NCBI GenBank assembly: GCA_024687125.1
Contig: JAILFA010000033.1
Span: 62,001-126,000 of the forward strand
Direction of reading: 5' to 3'
Source of the DNA: Lachnospiraceae bacterium
Lineage (GTDB): Bacteria; Bacillota; Clostridia; Lachnospirales; Lachnospiraceae
Length of the DNA: 64,000 nucleotides
A model generated the notes under the pieces. That model was not told the DNA's origin and did not search any database. It was given only the letters and a program-made list of their open reading frames with translations. Positions within the stretch are counted from its first letter, which is position 1; every line of letters starts with the position of its first letter. A program made the position numbers and the translations under genes. Shown here one piece after another: positions 62,891 through 64,000 of the stretch.

Positions 62891-63387
62891 AGGAAGAACC
62901 GTTCAGAGTCTTTAAGAATAATCGATTGAATGAGGTATTCTGGCAGTTCTTCCGGTTCGGGATCGTCGGATTTTCGAATACTATACTGGGGTATCTGATT
63001 TATGTAGGCTCTCTTTCGCTTTTCAAGGCATTAGGATGGTTTCCGGGGTTTGATTACAACATCGCGCAGGCGATGGATTTCCTGCTCACGGTTCCATGGT
63101 CCTTTTACTGGAACAACCGGATGGTCTTCGGCAAAACCATTACGAAAAAGAGCGAGATCCTTCTGGGACTTCTGAAATCCTATGCCATGTACTGCTCTAC
63201 CGGACTGGTCCTCAGCGAGATCCTGCTGGTGGTCTGGGTCCGTTACTGCGGGATTTCCGAGTATATTGCCGCACTGGTCAATCTGCTCATCACGATCCCG
63301 CTCAATTTTGTCCTTTCAAAGATCTGGGTGTTCCGTTCCAAAAAGAAAGAGCAGCGCCCGGAGGAACCTCTACAAAGGGAGGAATGA
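62887..63387 (+). CDS. GtrA-family membrane protein
   Basis: The 166-residue protein has four hydrophobic helices in the GtrA pattern, with FRFGIVGFSNTILGYLIYVG at the start, VPWSFYWNNRMVFGK in the middle loop and NLLITIPLNFVLSKIWVFRS at the end. GtrA proteins help carry lipid-linked sugars across the membrane, often alongside glycosyltransferases. Here it lies between uvrC (4-bp overlap) and hprK, an order seen in other clostridia. Substrate unknown. Confidence 0.88.
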   Translation: MKEEPFRVFKNNRLNEVFWQFFRFGIVGFSNTILGYLIYVGSLSLFKALGWFPGFDYNIAQAMDFLLTVPWSFYWNNRMVFGKTITKKSEILLGLLKSYAMYCSTGLVLSEILLVVWVRYCGISEYIAALVNLLITIPLNFVLSKIWVFRSKKKEQRPEEPLQREE

Positions 63388-63390
63388 CAT

Positions 63391-64000
63391 ATGGCCAGCA
63401 TCAGTCTGAAAGCGATCATGGAAAAACTGGATCTGAAGCTCCTTACGGGCGCCGTGGACATCGATCAGATCCGTGTCACACAGTCGGATATCAACCGTCC
63501 GGCCCTGCAGATGGCGGGATATTTTGAACACTTCGACGCGACACGGCTGCAGATCATCGGCTCCGTTGAGTACTCCTTTATGGAATCCCTCAAGGAAAAG
63601 GACAAGGAGCTGGCCTATCGCCGTCTCCTCTCCTTTGACATCCCCGGTATCGTCATCTGCAGGAGTCTGATCCCCGATCCGCTCTTTTTAAGGATCGCCG
63701 AGGAGGAGCAGGTCCCCGTGCTCTCCACGTCGATGACCACCTCGGCCTTCGCGTCGGAGGTCATCCGCTGGCTCAACGTGCAGTTAGCCCCGCGCATCCG
63801 GATCCACGGCGTTCTCGTCGATGTCTACGGTGTAGGACTTCTGATCACAGGAGAGAGCGGCATCGGTAAGTCGGAGGCGGCGCTGGAACTGGTCAGACGC
63901 GGACACCGTCTTGTTTCGGACGACGTCGTGGAGATCCGCAAGGTGAGTGAGGCAACCCTGGTCGGCTCCGCGCCGGATATCACCAAGCATTTCATAGAGC
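63391..64000 (+). CDS. hprK: HPr kinase/phosphorylase (3' end cut off by window)
   Basis: About 203 residues are visible before the window ends; the family is ~310. The N-terminal domain leads to the kinase part with HGVLVDVYGVGLLITGESGI and GKSEAALELVRRGHRLVSDD, i.e. the Walker A GESGIGKS of HprK. The enzyme phosphorylates and dephosphorylates Ser46 of HPr and Crh and so links glycolytic state to catabolite repression. Its substrate candidate in this window is the Asp15/Ser46 protein at 51641. GGGAGG precedes the ATG by eight bases, 3 bp after the gtrA stop. Confidence 0.96.
   Translation, partial: MASISLKAIMEKLDLKLLTGAVDIDQIRVTQSDINRPALQMAGYFEHFDATRLQIIGSVEYSFMESLKEKDKELAYRRLLSFDIPGIVICRSLIPDPLFLRIAEEEQVPVLSTSMTTSAFASEVIRWLNVQLAPRIRIHGVLVDVYGVGLLITGESGIGKSEAALELVRRGHRLVSDDVVEIRKVSEATLVGSAPDITKHFIE

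Overview
The window reads as a chromosome segment of a Gram-positive anaerobe of the Clostridia, most likely a Lachnospiraceae-type member with a GC-rich genome (GC judged by eye). Reasons: a bacterial A/V-type ATPase operon in clostridial order, the order mbl-flhO-flhP, a comFC-yvyF neighbourhood, cdaA-cdaR, uvrC-gtrA-hprK, a Crh/HPr-like protein together with HPr kinase, and Shine-Dalgarno sites of AGGAGG type. No rRNA, tRNA, CRISPR array, transposase or phage gene was seen.

Layout. 1-8.3 kb: V-type ATPase operon I-K-E-C-F-A-B-D, cut at its 5' end and closed by a terminator. The proteolipid carries the residues known to bind Na+. 8.3-10.3 kb (minus): a membrane Ser/Thr kinase and a PP2C phosphatase. 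10.5-11.7 kb: galactokinase. 11.8-15.7 kb: a small TPR-like membrane protein (minus), then VanW-type protein, Lrp-type regulator and aminotransferase overlapping end to end. 15.7-18.1 kb (minus): an HtrA-like protein that has lost its catalytic triad, and the YhaM exonuclease. 18.1-24.3 kb: MutS2, an orphan response regulator, a MATE transporter and a SPOR-domain lipoprotein.

24.4-35.5 kb is an accessory stretch, visibly more A+T-rich, with genes on one strand: a radical SAM protein, a frameshifted arginase, a PadR-TraX pair with clear operators, NUDIX, DUF998, several GNAT acetyltransferases, a pyridoxamine-oxidase-like protein, a WYL regulator with GyrI-like, YoaP-like and TfoX-N genes. Broken pieces lie among them (GNAT, chloramphenicol-acetyltransferase-like, GrpB-like, and a second copy of the end of a GNAT gene next to 23-bp-spaced repeats).

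35.5-64 kb is core again: uvrB, uvrA (own promoter with a LexA-type SOS box), mbl-flhO-flhP-rod-binding protein, recD2-comFC-yvyF, two membrane proteins, cdaA-cdaR, a Crh-like HPr with Asp15/Ser46, a DUF3048 lipoprotein, rmlD, a large polytopic protein, an SPFH/zinc-ribbon protein (minus), an ASKHA protein, ftsH, uvrC, gtrA and the start of hprK.

The most striking non-coding signal is a family of three 77-bp elements (7495-7571, 11732-11808, 42578-42654). Each begins at the TGA stop of the upstream gene, has identical spacing, and folds into two consecutive hairpins whose stems differ between copies by compensating base changes. Their common 3' tail is complementary to the next gene's Shine-Dalgarno sequence in two of the three copies.
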